From the NCBI GenBank assembly GCA_047528285.1, contig CP180022.1, positions 1 through 64,000 on the forward strand: a stretch of 64,000 bases of DNA, read 5' to 3'. Shown one piece after another: positions 30,932-40,924 of this stretch; positions within the stretch are counted from its first letter, which is position 1; the number at the start of each line of letters is the position of its first letter. Below the pieces are notes generated by a model that saw nothing but the letters and a program-made list of their open reading frames with translations, made no database searches and was not told the DNA's origin. Source of the stretch: G047528285 sp047528285. GTDB lineage: Bacteria; Pseudomonadota; Gammaproteobacteria; Enterobacterales; Enterobacteriaceae. A program made the translations under genes and the position numbers.

Positions 30932-31993
30932 CTAAGATATACGCATCGTTTTCAACTCGTTGTATACCTGACGTAGCAGGCTATCGGTGCTTTTCCAGTC
31001 AATACAGGCATCACTGACCGATACTCCGTAGCACATTTCCTCACGTGGTAATTCAGCGGATTGTTTCCCGGCATGAATATGGCTTTCTAGCATCAAACCA
31101 ATAATTGAGCGATTACCTGCTTTTATCTGTGCCAATACAGACTGAGCCACTTCAGCTTGACGACAATAGTCTTTATTAGAGTTACCATGACTGCAGTCGA
31201 TCATTAACGCCGCTGAAAGTCCTGCCGCTGCCATTTGCTGCGCACAGTCGAGGACATCTTGTGGATAATAGTTAGGCCGATTTCCTCCACGCAGAATAAG
31301 GTGACAGTCAGGATTGCCATGCGTCTGTATTAAACAGATCTTACCTGCCTGATTAATTCCCATAAAACGATGGCTAAATGCCGCTGCATGTATTGCATTA
31401 ATTGCTGTAACAAAACTGCCATCTGTACCATTTTTAATGCCCATCGGCATCGAGAAACCTGATGCCATTTCCCGATGAATTTGGGATTCACTAGTACGTG
31501 CACCAATAGCCGCCCAGCTAAAAAGATCGCCAAGGTATGGCGGGCTATTGGGATCTAATGCTTCCGTTGCCAACGGCAAGCCCATTCTAACGAGTTTCAG
31601 TAGCAAACTTCGAGCTATTCGTAGCCCAGCCTCGATATTAAAAGAAGCATCCATATAGGGATCATTAATTAGACCCTTCCAGCCAACTATTGTTCGAGGT
31701 TTTTCAAAATAGACGCGCATAACAATATACAACTGATTGTTTAATTCAGCTGAAAGGTCTTTCAGACGTCGGGCATAGTCAAGAGCAGCATCAGTATCAT
31801 GAATTGAACAGGGTCCGCAGATTACCAGAAAGTGTGGATCGCGACCGTGAATGATATTCGCAATAGTGCGACGGGATTCACCAATAGCGTCCTGATCAGT
31901 TTCGCTTAAAGGAAATTGATATTTTAATTCTTCTGGCGTGAAAATTAGCTGTGCATCCTTGATGTCTACATTGTTAAGCGCGTCATTTTGCAT
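30932..31993 (-). CDS. aroF: 3-deoxy-D-arabino-heptulosonate-7-phosphate synthase (AroF type)
   Basis: First step of the shikimate pathway: phosphoenolpyruvate + erythrose-4-phosphate to DAHP. 353 residues (E. coli AroF 356). It is closer to AroF than to AroG or AroH: MQNDALNNVDI corresponds to AroF MQKDALNNVHI, and the gene sits next to pheA and a tyrA remnant. Metal- and substrate-binding segments are VICGPCSIHD (cysteine 62), MRVYFEKPRT, GWKGLINDP, GARTSESQ and DCSHGNSNKD. Asn8, whose change relieves tyrosine inhibition in E. coli AroF, is present, so tyrosine control may remain. AAGGG precedes the ATG. I could not find a convincing TyrR box upstream. Confidence 0.95.
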   Translation of the reverse strand: MQNDALNNVDIKDAQLIFTPEELKYQFPLSETDQDAIGESRRTIANIIHGRDPHFLVICGPCSIHDTDAALDYARRLKDLSAELNNQLYIVMRVYFEKPRTIVGWKGLINDPYMDASFNIEAGLRIARSLLLKLVRMGLPLATEALDPNSPPYLGDLFSWAAIGARTSESQIHREMASGFSMPMGIKNGTDGSFVTAINAIHAAAFSHRFMGINQAGKICLIQTHGNPDCHLILRGGNRPNYYPQDVLDCAQQMAAAGLSAALMIDCSHGNSNKDYCRQAEVAQSVLAQIKAGNRSIIGLMLESHIHAGKQSAELPREEMCYGVSVSDACIDWKSTDSLLRQVYNELKTMRIS

Positions 31994-34900
31994 GATACTA
32001 CCCTTGATTAAAATGAGATTCCAAAAGGTATTACCTATAATCCAAATTACTATAGCGAATTATAAATTATTTTATCAGTTAATATAAATTTTTCAATCAA
32101 ATAGTAGGAAATTTGTTTCCACTAGATCTCTGATCTATGCTTTTGATAACTAACCATTATCATTCTGATGAAATGAAATTTACATATTCACATCAGGATA
32201 TTGGCGATTACTTTCAGCATAATTTTATAACTAATCCATCGGAATGGATAAACACCTACAAAATTTAACAAAAGATTACGTTCAGAAATTCTTTGGTTTT
32301 AACGCATGGCAATCAGCAACTACTTTTATGTTTTTGTGATTCACGATCAGTCTCATGTATAATTTGATTTCCGTAACAGTAAATATAATTATTTTAAATA
32401 ACGAATGAGGGTGAGATGTTGATTATTATTAAAATATAACCTCTTGTTCATGCTGACTTTGTTTTCTGTTAGAATTTTTCATCAAGCATTGTGTGATATA
32501 AGAATCAATACCTCTTTCAAGAATTACGGAAGTGTTGTTTTAACGTTTTCCACATATAAATTGCACTGATGATGAATACATCTCGTATAGAGTAATAAAA
32601 CACAAAAAAAATGCTAGTGCGCATCATCAGCTATTAGAAAAATTCTATCAAATACATATGAGAGAAGTTTTACCAAAAAAGTGGTTCTAGTTTCTCTTAA
32701 GTAAAGAAAGATAGCGTGTTAAATGGATAAATGGCATCATGATAGTTTGTAAAACTGTAAACATAATATGACTATATATGCATATGGTCATATTGAATAT
32801 ATATGTAAAATTGACATAAAAATCAATTAAATTTATCACTTATAACTTATCCATAAAATTTGAAATAGACAGATAAGAAAACAAGCAATGAGGTTACAGT
32901 TAAAAACTGTAATTATGAGTCGTGGTTCAGATTTATTAAAAATAAATATTTCTATACTCTATTTATTAACCTGAGATTTTTAATTTGGAATTTGGAATTT
33001 CGAATTTCGAAAAGATCATTAATTTAAAGAATAAAATTTACTATAGTTATGTATCCATAAAACTCATGAATTGCCTCTTGAAAAATTTTCATAGTAATAA
33101 AATAGCAATTGTTATGGCTGTTTTAATTCATCACCTTACATTCCCTTTTAATCGAGTATAGATTTAATCTGTAAGGAGATAAATTATAAGAAACTGTATT
33201 CATTAATACATACAAAATTCTGGAATAAAAATATTGTATAGTTACTTGGAATTATTCATTAGGTATACTTTATATTTTTAATATACAAAATGTTCGACAT
33301 TGATTTTATTTTCCTTTGTTTCAGTTAGGGCAATAAAGTATGATATTATCGATATATGATAGCAACAGATATTTAACGTACATCAGATATAAAGAGCATT
33401 ACAAGACGTTTCAGTTCAATTTTGTTATAAAAATTTTTAACCCGGTATTGAAAAATAAGATTTCTTAAATAAATCAAAGATAGTGATAAGTTGATCCATT
33501 TCAGGATAATTATTTCACAATGTGTGTCCTATTCGGAATTTCCATTAAATAATGGAAATTCCGTTAAGTATTTTGACTATCGCTAGCGATTATACCTTGT
33601 TTGAAAATCCATAATTACGAAGATTTAGATAACCGCCAAAGTATACTGTGAAATGAATTATAGCCGAATTGACAATAAGCGATTGTTTTATAATTAATTT
33701 TGTTTTCAAAAAATGTTAAAAATTATTTTTGATAGACTATTTTACCAGGACTGGCTACCTTTATAATAAAGGGATTTTTGGAAAAAATTGTATACCACCG
33801 ATTTCAGTAAGATCGGTGGCTTAATTTTCCTTAATAAAACCGAATCAGAGTCATTTGATCGTAAGTGCTATTAGCCGATACATCTCACGCCTTTATTTTC
33901 AGTAAAAATGATGTTGCAAATTTAACAAAAACTTTGCGTGAGTGGCTGCACTTCTTGAATGATTAATCGGCATATATTTTCATGATTCATCGCATTGTTT
34001 TCTGCCTGATAACCCTTACAGTATATTTTGTATTTTTGTCGGCACCACATACATACTTTTGGCTATGCCTGCACCCGACAGAAATTATTCAGGCTGGCGC
34101 TATCAAAAACTCAAAATTTTTAATTTTACTGAATCCTAGCGATTTATGAAGATATTAGATGTTTTTGCTTACTTGCTGAATAGCAAACAGTTTGAAAAAA
34201 TACAGAACACCTTTCCTCCAGTTTAAAAATTAAGTCAATAAACCTCTTTAATACTCTGTAATAAAATATCTGTTTCATTGCCAGTATAAATAGGATAATA
34301 CCCATATCTATAGAATTTTTTCTGTTTATGCGGCAACAATACTTACATCATTTCAAATATATGCTATCAGGGTATCTTCGCTGCTTGAAAGTTTTATTAT
34401 CAGTTGAGCACAGTGAATGATTTTAAAGTTCTTTCTTCCAGAAAGAAACCGAACTTGAATCAAGAGTTCTCATCTAACAATTATCAAAAATTAAATTTCT
34501 TTAACAAAGTATTATATGGATTATTGTTGCTTAACAATGCCGTTGATGTATAAGCTTTATCAAATTTAAAACATGATCTTCACCAAAATCAGAGACGCTT
34601 CGGCTAACGGCACTTATTATATACGTAACTGTTTTTATTTCTGATAAAAAATAAAGTAAATTTATTATTACTGCTCAGCGGCTAAATTTCCAATATTCCG
34701 ATACAAGATTCTTCTACTCGGTTATCTGAATTTACATAACTATGGATACGCAGTCAGGTGAGTGATAATCAAAGAGTTAAACAGAATTATAATATTAGAA
34801 ATACAAGATACTATGACCTAACAATCATTTCGTCATAGATATATTTATTAGCGGTTCTAATTTTTTTAATTAAACCACTTAATCAATAAATCTAAGTTGA

Positions 34901-35089
34901 GATCTCATTTTTAATACATGCAATATAACTATCATTAAGTGTTTTTATTTATATACTTTTTACGCAAAGTAGCGCCAGATATAGAGTTTTCTGGATATAT
35001 ATCCTCAATAGGATCTCACTAATTATATACAGCGCTATAATCCTGAAATCTGGTCTTTAATCGCCACAAAATTATTCAACAAGTTATTA
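31994..35089. other. 3.1-kb gene-free region upstream of aroF
   Basis: No credible gene. A short GGAATTT/CGAATTT tandem lies at 32986-33013. The stretch 34065-34440 is a decayed copy of repeat family B. The left edge of the metL remnant may extend in from the right. It joins the aroF block (58 min in E. coli) to the metB block (89 min). Confidence 0.65.
34065..34440 (+). repeat. Decayed IS5-like transposase remnant, family B copy 1
   Basis: The plus-strand translation around 34173-34240, LLNSKQFEKIQNTFPPV*KLSQ, resembles the N-terminus of IS5-family transposases with a DUF4096-type start (LTSKQFEKIQ..LPPVRKLT). It aligns by eye with 53350-53720 at about 70-75% over two blocks, including AGCAAA-AGTTTG, AGTCAATAAA and CTATCAG..GCTGCTTGA. 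Stops and frameshifts are abundant. No terminal inverted repeats were identified. Confidence 0.55.
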
Positions 35090-35820
35090 CTTTAATCTTC
35101 TTATAAAACCGCGGGTGATCCAGCGGTATTTGCGTCATATTTTTCCTTCTTAAGCCGCCAAAACAGTGCAATCCCCTTATATACATTAAAAATGGGCCAA
35201 AACACCCCTGGATCCACTTAGAGAGAATCTACAACCCTCCAGACAACGTGATACCTGGGCGAATTGGCGTAGTAAACGCCAGGCCACATTACATATAATA
35301 GCTATGCACTAAAAAGATCCTCCATCTCGCCTAAATTTTGATAGAAGAATATAACTACTATGGTTTACGTAGTCTAGCTACACCGCTAAACAATCTGGGT
35401 TATAGCTAATAAAGTCTATAAAACAAAGATGGATAAATCAGCAGCAACAGATCTACCTAACAACCAGGAAAGCACTTTATTATCTGGAGTTGGCAAATGT
35501 TTTATGCGGTAAGTAAAATCCAGACTCCAGTCCACACATCTTCATATCAAGCTGAATAAGGAATGGACTATCAATTATTTCTATTCCTTTTGCTTAGATA
35601 AGATCTAAAAGATTGCTGTGTTTTCTAAATAGAAAAAGCGATCGAAATTTGGTTTAGCGTTTTATTTTGCTGTATCAACAGCTGGGTAGTAGTTTCTATC
35701 CCACTCTGGAAAACAACATAAGATCCTCCAGGCTATCTATACTCCACCATAATCTTAGCCTCCTGTGCAGATGAAAACTCTAGATTGGTAGCAGTTACTA
35801 CTAATATAATTTATGTCATT
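35090..35820 (-). pseudogene. metL: metL remnant (aspartokinase II/homoserine dehydrogenase II)
   Basis: Directly downstream of metB on the same strand, as in the E. coli metBL operon. On the minus strand, 35741-35755 and onward gives IMVEY, a stop, then VV...TTTQLL, matching MetL IMAEY..VVSAAGSTTNQL; the DNA match around ATTATGGTGGAGTAT is close. Further on, 35248-35290 matches codons for DVAGVYSADPRKV. Stops and indels throughout. The local base composition is richer in GC than the surroundings, consistent with more recent decay than elsewhere. Homoserine must come from another aspartokinase/dehydrogenase or from outside. Confidence 0.65.
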
Positions 35821-35834
35821 TAACGGATAAGAAC

Positions 35835-37010
35835 CTATCTCTGATTATTAGCAGACGCAGTCTTATTTTTTAATATCGACTGAAAAGCTTGTTCCAAATC
35901 GGCAATTAAATCTCCGCAATCTTCGATCCCGACCGACACACGCAACAAAGTATCGTTGATCCCAGCTCGCGTGCGCGCCGAGGGATCCATCCCCGCATGC
36001 GTCATGGTCGCGGCATGTGAGATCAGACTTTCCACACCTCCAAGCGATTCGGCTAAAGTAAATAGCTCTAGCGCCGCGAGAAATCGGCGCAAGATGCTTT
36101 TATCGCCATCCAATTCAAAACTTAGCATTGCACCAAAACCGCTTTGTTGACGGCAGGCGATTTCGTGGCCTGGATGCTCCGGAAGGCCTGGATAATATAT
36201 TTTTTTCACCTGCGGGTGTTGTTGTAAATAGGCAACGATCGCTTGGGCATTACTTTGCTGTTGCTGTATACGCGGTGTCAGGGTACGTATCCCTCGAAGT
36301 AGTAAATAACTGTCAAACGCACTACCTGTCACGCCGATATTATTACCCCACCAAGCCAAGGAGGCAACCACATCTGCCTCCTTGGCAATTACTGCGCCTG
36401 CCACTACATCGGAATGCCCATTAAGATACTTTGTACAGGAGTGAATAACTAAATCGGCACCAAGCTCTAGCGGCTTTTGTAAGGCTGGACTCATAAAAGT
36501 GTTGTCCACCATACAATAAGCTCCCACTCGGTGTGCATCACGACAGATAGCGGCTATATCAACTACCCGCAATAACGGATTACTGGGCGTTTCGATCAGT
36601 ACAAGTTTTGGTTTATCGGTTATCGCCTGTAGATTTGACTGATTAATAAACTGTACCCGGTAGGCGCCACGCTTGCTGAGGCTTTCAAACAACCGATAGC
36701 TACCACCATAGCAATCATATGGCGCCACTAACAAATCACCGGGTTTGAGAAAACTAGTACACACTAAATGAATAGCCGACATGCCACTACTGGTCATTAC
36801 CGCACCAGCCCCGCCTTCCAGCTCAGCCAGCACCCGCTGGACCACATCACGTGTCGGATTGCTACGTCGAGAGTAGTCGTGAAGGCGGGGCTGGTTAAAA
36901 TTAGGAAAATTATAGGTACTTGAGAGGGTAATTGGCGGAACTACACAACCAAATTGTTCATCATTATTCAGCCCGCTATGAACTGAGATGGTAGCCTGCT
37001 TACGCGTCAT
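35835..37010 (-). CDS. metB: Cystathionine gamma-synthase
   Basis: PLP enzyme joining O-succinylhomoserine and cysteine to cystathionine in methionine synthesis. 391 residues (E. coli 386). The PLP-binding lysine is K194 in HSCTKYLNGHSDVVAGAV. Other Cys/Met-metabolism-family segments are DYSRRSNPTRDVVQ, GGAGAVMTSSGMSAI, DCYGGSYRLF, DNTFMSPALQ and SLGGVESLISHAATMTHAGM. AGGA precedes the ATG. It is divergent from metJ with Met boxes between, and followed by a dead metL; metF is not visible. Cystathionine would still need beta-lyase and methionine synthase, encoded outside this window or supplied by partners. Confidence 0.96.
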   Translation of the reverse strand: MTRKQATISVHSGLNNDEQFGCVVPPITLSSTYNFPNFNQPRLHDYSRRSNPTRDVVQRVLAELEGGAGAVMTSSGMSAIHLVCTSFLKPGDLLVAPYDCYGGSYRLFESLSKRGAYRVQFINQSNLQAITDKPKLVLIETPSNPLLRVVDIAAICRDAHRVGAYCMVDNTFMSPALQKPLELGADLVIHSCTKYLNGHSDVVAGAVIAKEADVVASLAWWGNNIGVTGSAFDSYLLLRGIRTLTPRIQQQQSNAQAIVAYLQQHPQVKKIYYPGLPEHPGHEIACRQQSGFGAMLSFELDGDKSILRRFLAALELFTLAESLGGVESLISHAATMTHAGMDPSARTRAGINDTLLRVSVGIEDCGDLIADLEQAFQSILKNKTASANNQR

Positions 37011-37067
37011 GGTATTGCCATCCTACAAATGCTAAAAGTGAGATGAAAGAGTAAATCGCGCAAAGAT

Positions 37068-37099
37068 AGACGTCAATACATCTGGACATCTAAGCTTCT
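37068..37099. promoter_or_regulatory. MetJ operator: four tandem Met boxes
   Basis: Four contiguous 8-bp units, AGACGTCA (37068-37075), ATACATCT (37076-37083), GGACATCT (37084-37091) and AAGCTTCT (37092-37099), match the Met-box consensus AGACGTCT at 7, 6, 6 and 5 of 8 positions. They lie between the divergent metB and metJ, 58 bp from the metB start, where MetJ with S-adenosylmethionine binds in E. coli. Confidence 0.8.
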
Positions 37100-37333
37100 T
37101 TGCGTATAGATTAAATAAAATAATAATAACAACAAAATTTACGCTGAATTGAAAAGTTAAAATCCAATTCACTTGTATAGCTCAGATGAGCAGCTAGGTC
37201 GAGTTTAAAAATAGGAAATAGTATAAATCAGGAGAAAATTTTCCGATATTAAATAGAGCGTGTCTCGCATATACGGCATAATTAGAAAACTTTCTATAAT
37301 TTATATTTATTTGTTAAGACATTAAGGGATCTC

Positions 37334-37642
37334 ATGGCGGAATGGAAAGGTAAATATATCAGCCCTTATGCTGAACATGGTAAAAAAAACGAACAGATTA
37401 AAAAAATAACGGTATCTATTCCACTAAAGGTTCTTAAAATTCTGACTGATGAAAGAACACGGCGCCAGGTAAAAAATCTGCGACATGCCACTAACAGTGA
37501 ACTGTTATGCGAAGCGTTTTTGCATGCCTTTACCGGTCAACCTCTGCCAAACGATTACGATTTGCATAAAGAGCGTAATGATGAAATTCCGGAAGTAGCA
37601 AAATATATGATGCGAGAAATGAGGATCGATCCTGATACGTAG
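37334..37642 (+). CDS. metJ: Methionine repressor MetJ
   Basis: Ribbon-helix-helix repressor that uses S-adenosylmethionine as corepressor and binds tandem Met boxes. 102 residues (E. coli 105). The DNA-contacting beta strand KKITVSIP and the following helices (KVLKILTDERTRRQVKNLRHATNSELLCEAFLHAFTGQPLP) are nearly identical to E. coli. The C-terminus ends at DPDT and lacks the final WEY. AAGGGA precedes the ATG. It is divergent from metB across a recognisable Met-box array, so it probably still regulates metB and itself. Keeping a specific repressor is unusual in such a reduced genome. Confidence 0.97.
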   Translation: MAEWKGKYISPYAEHGKKNEQIKKITVSIPLKVLKILTDERTRRQVKNLRHATNSELLCEAFLHAFTGQPLPNDYDLHKERNDEIPEVAKYMMREMRIDPDT

Positions 37643-38873
37643 GAATATTGATGTTGCGAGAAATTGACTCTTCGCTGGAAACAAGTTGAAAGTATATCAT
37701 CGCGGTTAACTCTTTCGACTTATCCACACTCTTACGTGCAAATGCGACGTAAATGTCTTAGCGCACCTAACCTTAAGTTTTTAGGTTAGATGCACCAATT
37801 GAAAATACAATATTACACACACATTGACAAAGAAACCGCCGAAACGCTAACTCATACAACGCATGCCGATTTTCGGATATATTATATCCATTCTTCTAAA
37901 AATATATCTTCAACTTCTTTTTTCGCTAGATTATATAATAATATATAAAACTTTCATTTTATGATTCGGGTTGAAATATAGAAATCATTGCTGTTGATTC
38001 GATCCAAAAAAAAGCAAGCACGCATCGAATGATATCACGAAAATGATGGTTTCGACTCAAAAAATTGGTTTCTTTGAGCAACGTTGACTTTTCAGGCGTC
38101 AGTTTAATTTTTATTTTATATAATACGATTTTCATTTTGTTATCAACAATCTATTTAATGATTATTTGTATTAGGATAGTATCCGTTTCTCAACTTATTA
38201 TATTTTGTAAACAAAATGAAAAATAATCTTATATCCGGAATAAAAAGATAACTTATTACTGGGTGTTTTATACTTAAAATCGCACAACAAAAAAATTTGG
38301 GCTTGTTTTTAGACTCGAAAATACAAAGAAAGGCCACATAGAACTTGTTAACATTATCAAAAAATTATTAAATAATTTCAATTATTATTGAAATGTAAAC
38401 TTTTTATAATTTTTTATTTAACAAATAAAGGTATATTACAAATGAAATCCATAAAAATAACAGAGTCGTCCATCCTACAAGATTTAGGATGGAGTAATTG
38501 ATTTTTATATACCATATAACGTTCTCAAAGAATCTGAATTACGTTACAAAAAATTAAAGATTTTAATCCATAATTCATATCTCTATGTGAAGATCTAATT
38601 AATTTTATATCTTTTCTATAAATTAAAATTTGAGTTAAAATAATTCCTAGTGCGTTAGATTAAACAAAAAACAGTAAATATCAATTTACCCTCTATTATA
38701 AATGGGTTTTGATACGCAAATAAAATTTACTTATATAATTAATATTTTTCATTGATATATAAGCAACTTATAGATTTTAATTTAAAAAATCTTTAAATAT
38801 AAGTCAATATATACTCTCTCTGGGATAGATAACCCTTACTATTGTAAGGATCGAATTACTACACTGCAGGGAT
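37643..38873. other. Gap between metJ and hslU
   Basis: No gene recognised; rpmE and priA, expected near metJ in E. coli, are not seen. An inverted repeat CTAACCT/AGGTTAG (37767-37789) lies 125 bp after metJ, and CCTTAC-TATT-GTAAGG (38834-38849) lies 25 bp after the hslU stop codon; both may be terminator stems, but neither has a good T-run. Confidence 0.55.
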
Positions 38874-40205
38874 TTACAGGATAAATCGACTTAAATCTTC
38901 ATCAGAAACCAACTCATCCAGGTGGCTGCGAACATAATCTGCATCAATAGAAATAATTTTATTCTCCTGTTCGCAGGCGTCGTAGGAAATATCTTCCATT
39001 AGGCGCTCCAGAACTGTATGCAATCGTCGCGCGCCGATATTTTCAGTACGTTCGTTTACCTGCCAGGCAGCTTCAGCTATACGTTTAATGCCTTGCTTTG
39101 TAAAGGAAATGCTTACTCCCTCCGTAGCCATCAGCGCGATATATTGGGTGGTGAGAGATGCGCTTGGTTCGGTTAGGATACGTTCAAAATCATCGGTTGT
39201 TAGAGCTTTCAATTCGACACGGATCGGTAAACGTCCCTGCAGCTCGGGGATAAGATCTGATGGACTTGTAACCTGGAACGCACCCGAAGCAATAAAAAGA
39301 ATATGATCCGTTTTTACCATTCCGTGCTTAGTGGAAACGGTACAACCTTCCACAAGTGGAAGGAGATCTCGCTGAACACCCTCTCTGGAAACTTCCAAGC
39401 CGGATACTTCGCCACGTTTGCAAATTTTATCGATTTCATCGATAAATACAATACTGTGCTGCTCTACTGCCTCGATCGCTTTTTCTTTTATTTCTTCCGG
39501 ATTTAATAGTTTAGCAGCTTCTTCTTCTACCAGAAGAATCATGGCTTCTTTGATCTTAATTTTTCGCGGCTTCTGTTTTTGGCCGGCTAGATTTTTAAAC
39601 ATTGATTGCAACTGGTTAGTCATTTCCTCCATGCCAGGAGGTGCCATAATTTCTATACCCATTGGTGCCGTGGAAAGATTAATTTCAATTTCCGTATCAT
39701 CTAACTGACCTTCGCGTAGTTTTTTGCGGAAATGCTGGCGTGCATTGGAGGGTTCAGTTCTTTCCTCCGCTTGCCCCCAGTTATTCTTGGGTTCAGGTAT
39801 CAGAACATCAAGAACGCGTTCTTCTGCCAATTCTTCTGCGCGGAAACGATTTTTTTCAATGGATTGCAGTCGTACCATTTTGACTGCCGCATCGGTTAAG
39901 TCTCGAATGATAGAATCCACTTCTTTACCTACATAGCCAACTTCAGTAAATTTCGTTGCCTCAACTTTAATAAAGGGGGCATTGGCTAGTTTCGCTAATC
40001 GACGGGCAATTTCCGTCTTACCAACCCCCGTGGGGCCAATCATTAAAATATTTTTTGGTGTCACTTCATGGCGTAGTGCTACGTCAAGTTGCATACGCCG
40101 CCAGCGATTACGCAACGCGATGGCTACAGCCCGCTTGGCATTATGCTGCCCAACAATATAGCTATCGAGTTCACCGACAATTTCTCTTGGAGTCATTTCA
40201 GACAT
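38874..40205 (-). CDS. hslU: ATP-dependent protease ATPase subunit HslU
   Basis: AAA+ unfoldase of the HslUV (ClpYQ) protease. 443 residues, the E. coli length. Start at the ATG at 40205 (MSEMTPREIV) with AAGGA upstream. Walker A GPTGVGKT is at 57-64, the pore-loop GYVGKEVDS follows, Walker B is IVFIDEID, and the sensor/arginine region is NERTENIGARRLHTVLERLMEDI. The C-terminal tail EDLSRFIL, which docks into HslV, is intact. It is co-transcribed with hslV, 11 bp apart. The pair is oriented opposite to its E. coli relation with metJ, indicating a local inversion. Confidence 0.98.
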   Translation of the reverse strand: MSEMTPREIVGELDSYIVGQHNAKRAVAIALRNRWRRMQLDVALRHEVTPKNILMIGPTGVGKTEIARRLAKLANAPFIKVEATKFTEVGYVGKEVDSIIRDLTDAAVKMVRLQSIEKNRFRAEELAEERVLDVLIPEPKNNWGQAEERTEPSNARQHFRKKLREGQLDDTEIEINLSTAPMGIEIMAPPGMEEMTNQLQSMFKNLAGQKQKPRKIKIKEAMILLVEEEAAKLLNPEEIKEKAIEAVEQHSIVFIDEIDKICKRGEVSGLEVSREGVQRDLLPLVEGCTVSTKHGMVKTDHILFIASGAFQVTSPSDLIPELQGRLPIRVELKALTTDDFERILTEPSASLTTQYIALMATEGVSISFTKQGIKRIAEAAWQVNERTENIGARRLHTVLERLMEDISYDACEQENKIISIDADYVRSHLDELVSDEDLSRFIL

Positions 40206-40216
40206 TATCAAAATCC

Positions 40217-40747
40217 TTATGCTTTTGATGTTAATTCTTCAATGGTATGATAGTGGTTGGTATAAATGCAGATATCTCCGGAAATATTCAACGCTTTTTC
40301 GACAATTTCGCGTGCGTTAAGATCGGTATTTTCTAATAACGCGCGTGCTGCAGCTTGGGCATAAGGACCACCGGATCCGATTGCTAAAATATCTTTTTCC
40401 GGCTGTATAACGTCACCATTTCCGGTAATAATAAGGGATGCCTTTTCATCTGCCACCGCTAATAAAGCTTCCAGGCGGCGCAGCATGCGATCAGTGCGCC
40501 AATCTTTAGCTAGTTCAACGGCAGCTTTGAGTAAATGTCCTTGATGCACTTCTAATTTTCGTTCAAATAGTTCAAAAAGAGTAAAGGCATCAGCGGTGCC
40601 ACCAGCGAATCCCGCAATAATTTGCTCATTATAAAGGCGACGAACTTTGCGTACGTTACCTTTCATAACAGTATTACCTAGAGTCGCTTGTCCATCACCA
40701 CCGATAACGACAAGCGCTTTGCGGCGGACGCTTATAATTGTTGTCAC
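40217..40747 (-). CDS. hslV: ATP-dependent protease proteolytic subunit HslV
   Basis: Proteasome-like threonine peptidase forming two stacked hexamers capped by HslU; degrades misfolded and regulatory proteins. 176 residues, identical in length to E. coli, if started at the GTG at 40747 (E. coli also uses GTG), with AAGGGG upstream. The nucleophile is the Thr exposed after removal of Met1 (M-TTIISVRR); GDGQATLGNTVMKGN, GFAGGTADAFTLFE and GSGGPYAQAAARAL are family hallmarks. A longer upstream frame has no family similarity. A heat-shock-type promoter lies about 65-90 bp upstream. Confidence 0.98.
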   Translation of the reverse strand: MTTIISVRRKALVVIGGDGQATLGNTVMKGNVRKVRRLYNEQIIAGFAGGTADAFTLFELFERKLEVHQGHLLKAAVELAKDWRTDRMLRRLEALLAVADEKASLIITGNGDVIQPEKDILAIGSGGPYAQAAARALLENTDLNAREIVEKALNISGDICIYTNHYHTIEELTSKA

Positions 40748-40813
40748 GAGCAACCCCTTGGAATGGAAATAATCAGTGCCTTGTAAAAATATTGAGTAAG
40801 AATAACCATTATT

Positions 40814-40838
40814 ATGGGTGAGGTCAGAAGTTTTCAAT
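40814..40838 (-). promoter_or_regulatory. Candidate heat-shock (sigma-32) promoter of hslVU
   Basis: On the minus strand: ATTGAA (40838-40833), a 13-base spacer, then ACCCAT with AAT following (to about 40811). It fits CTTGAA-N13-15-CCCCATNT with one mismatch in each box. hslVU is a sigma-32 operon in E. coli. Confidence 0.55.
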
Positions 40839-40855
40839 CCCCGCTAGCAACGGGG
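40839..40855 (-). terminator. GC-rich hairpin at the end of the ftsN region
   Basis: CCCCG (40839-40843) and CGGGG (40851-40855) form a 5-bp GC stem with a 7-base loop, just upstream of the hslV promoter. It may be the old ftsN terminator; no T-run follows. Confidence 0.4.
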
Positions 40856-40924
40856 CAATTTATGATATCCCCGGCAATACAGATAAGCTGTTAGGTGGTA
40901 TCTGCGCAGATGAGACTTAAAAAG

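Noticed and set aside
31994..32100. TyrR box upstream of aroF
   Set aside because: No TGTAAA-N6-TTTACA-like element that stands out from the AT-rich background.
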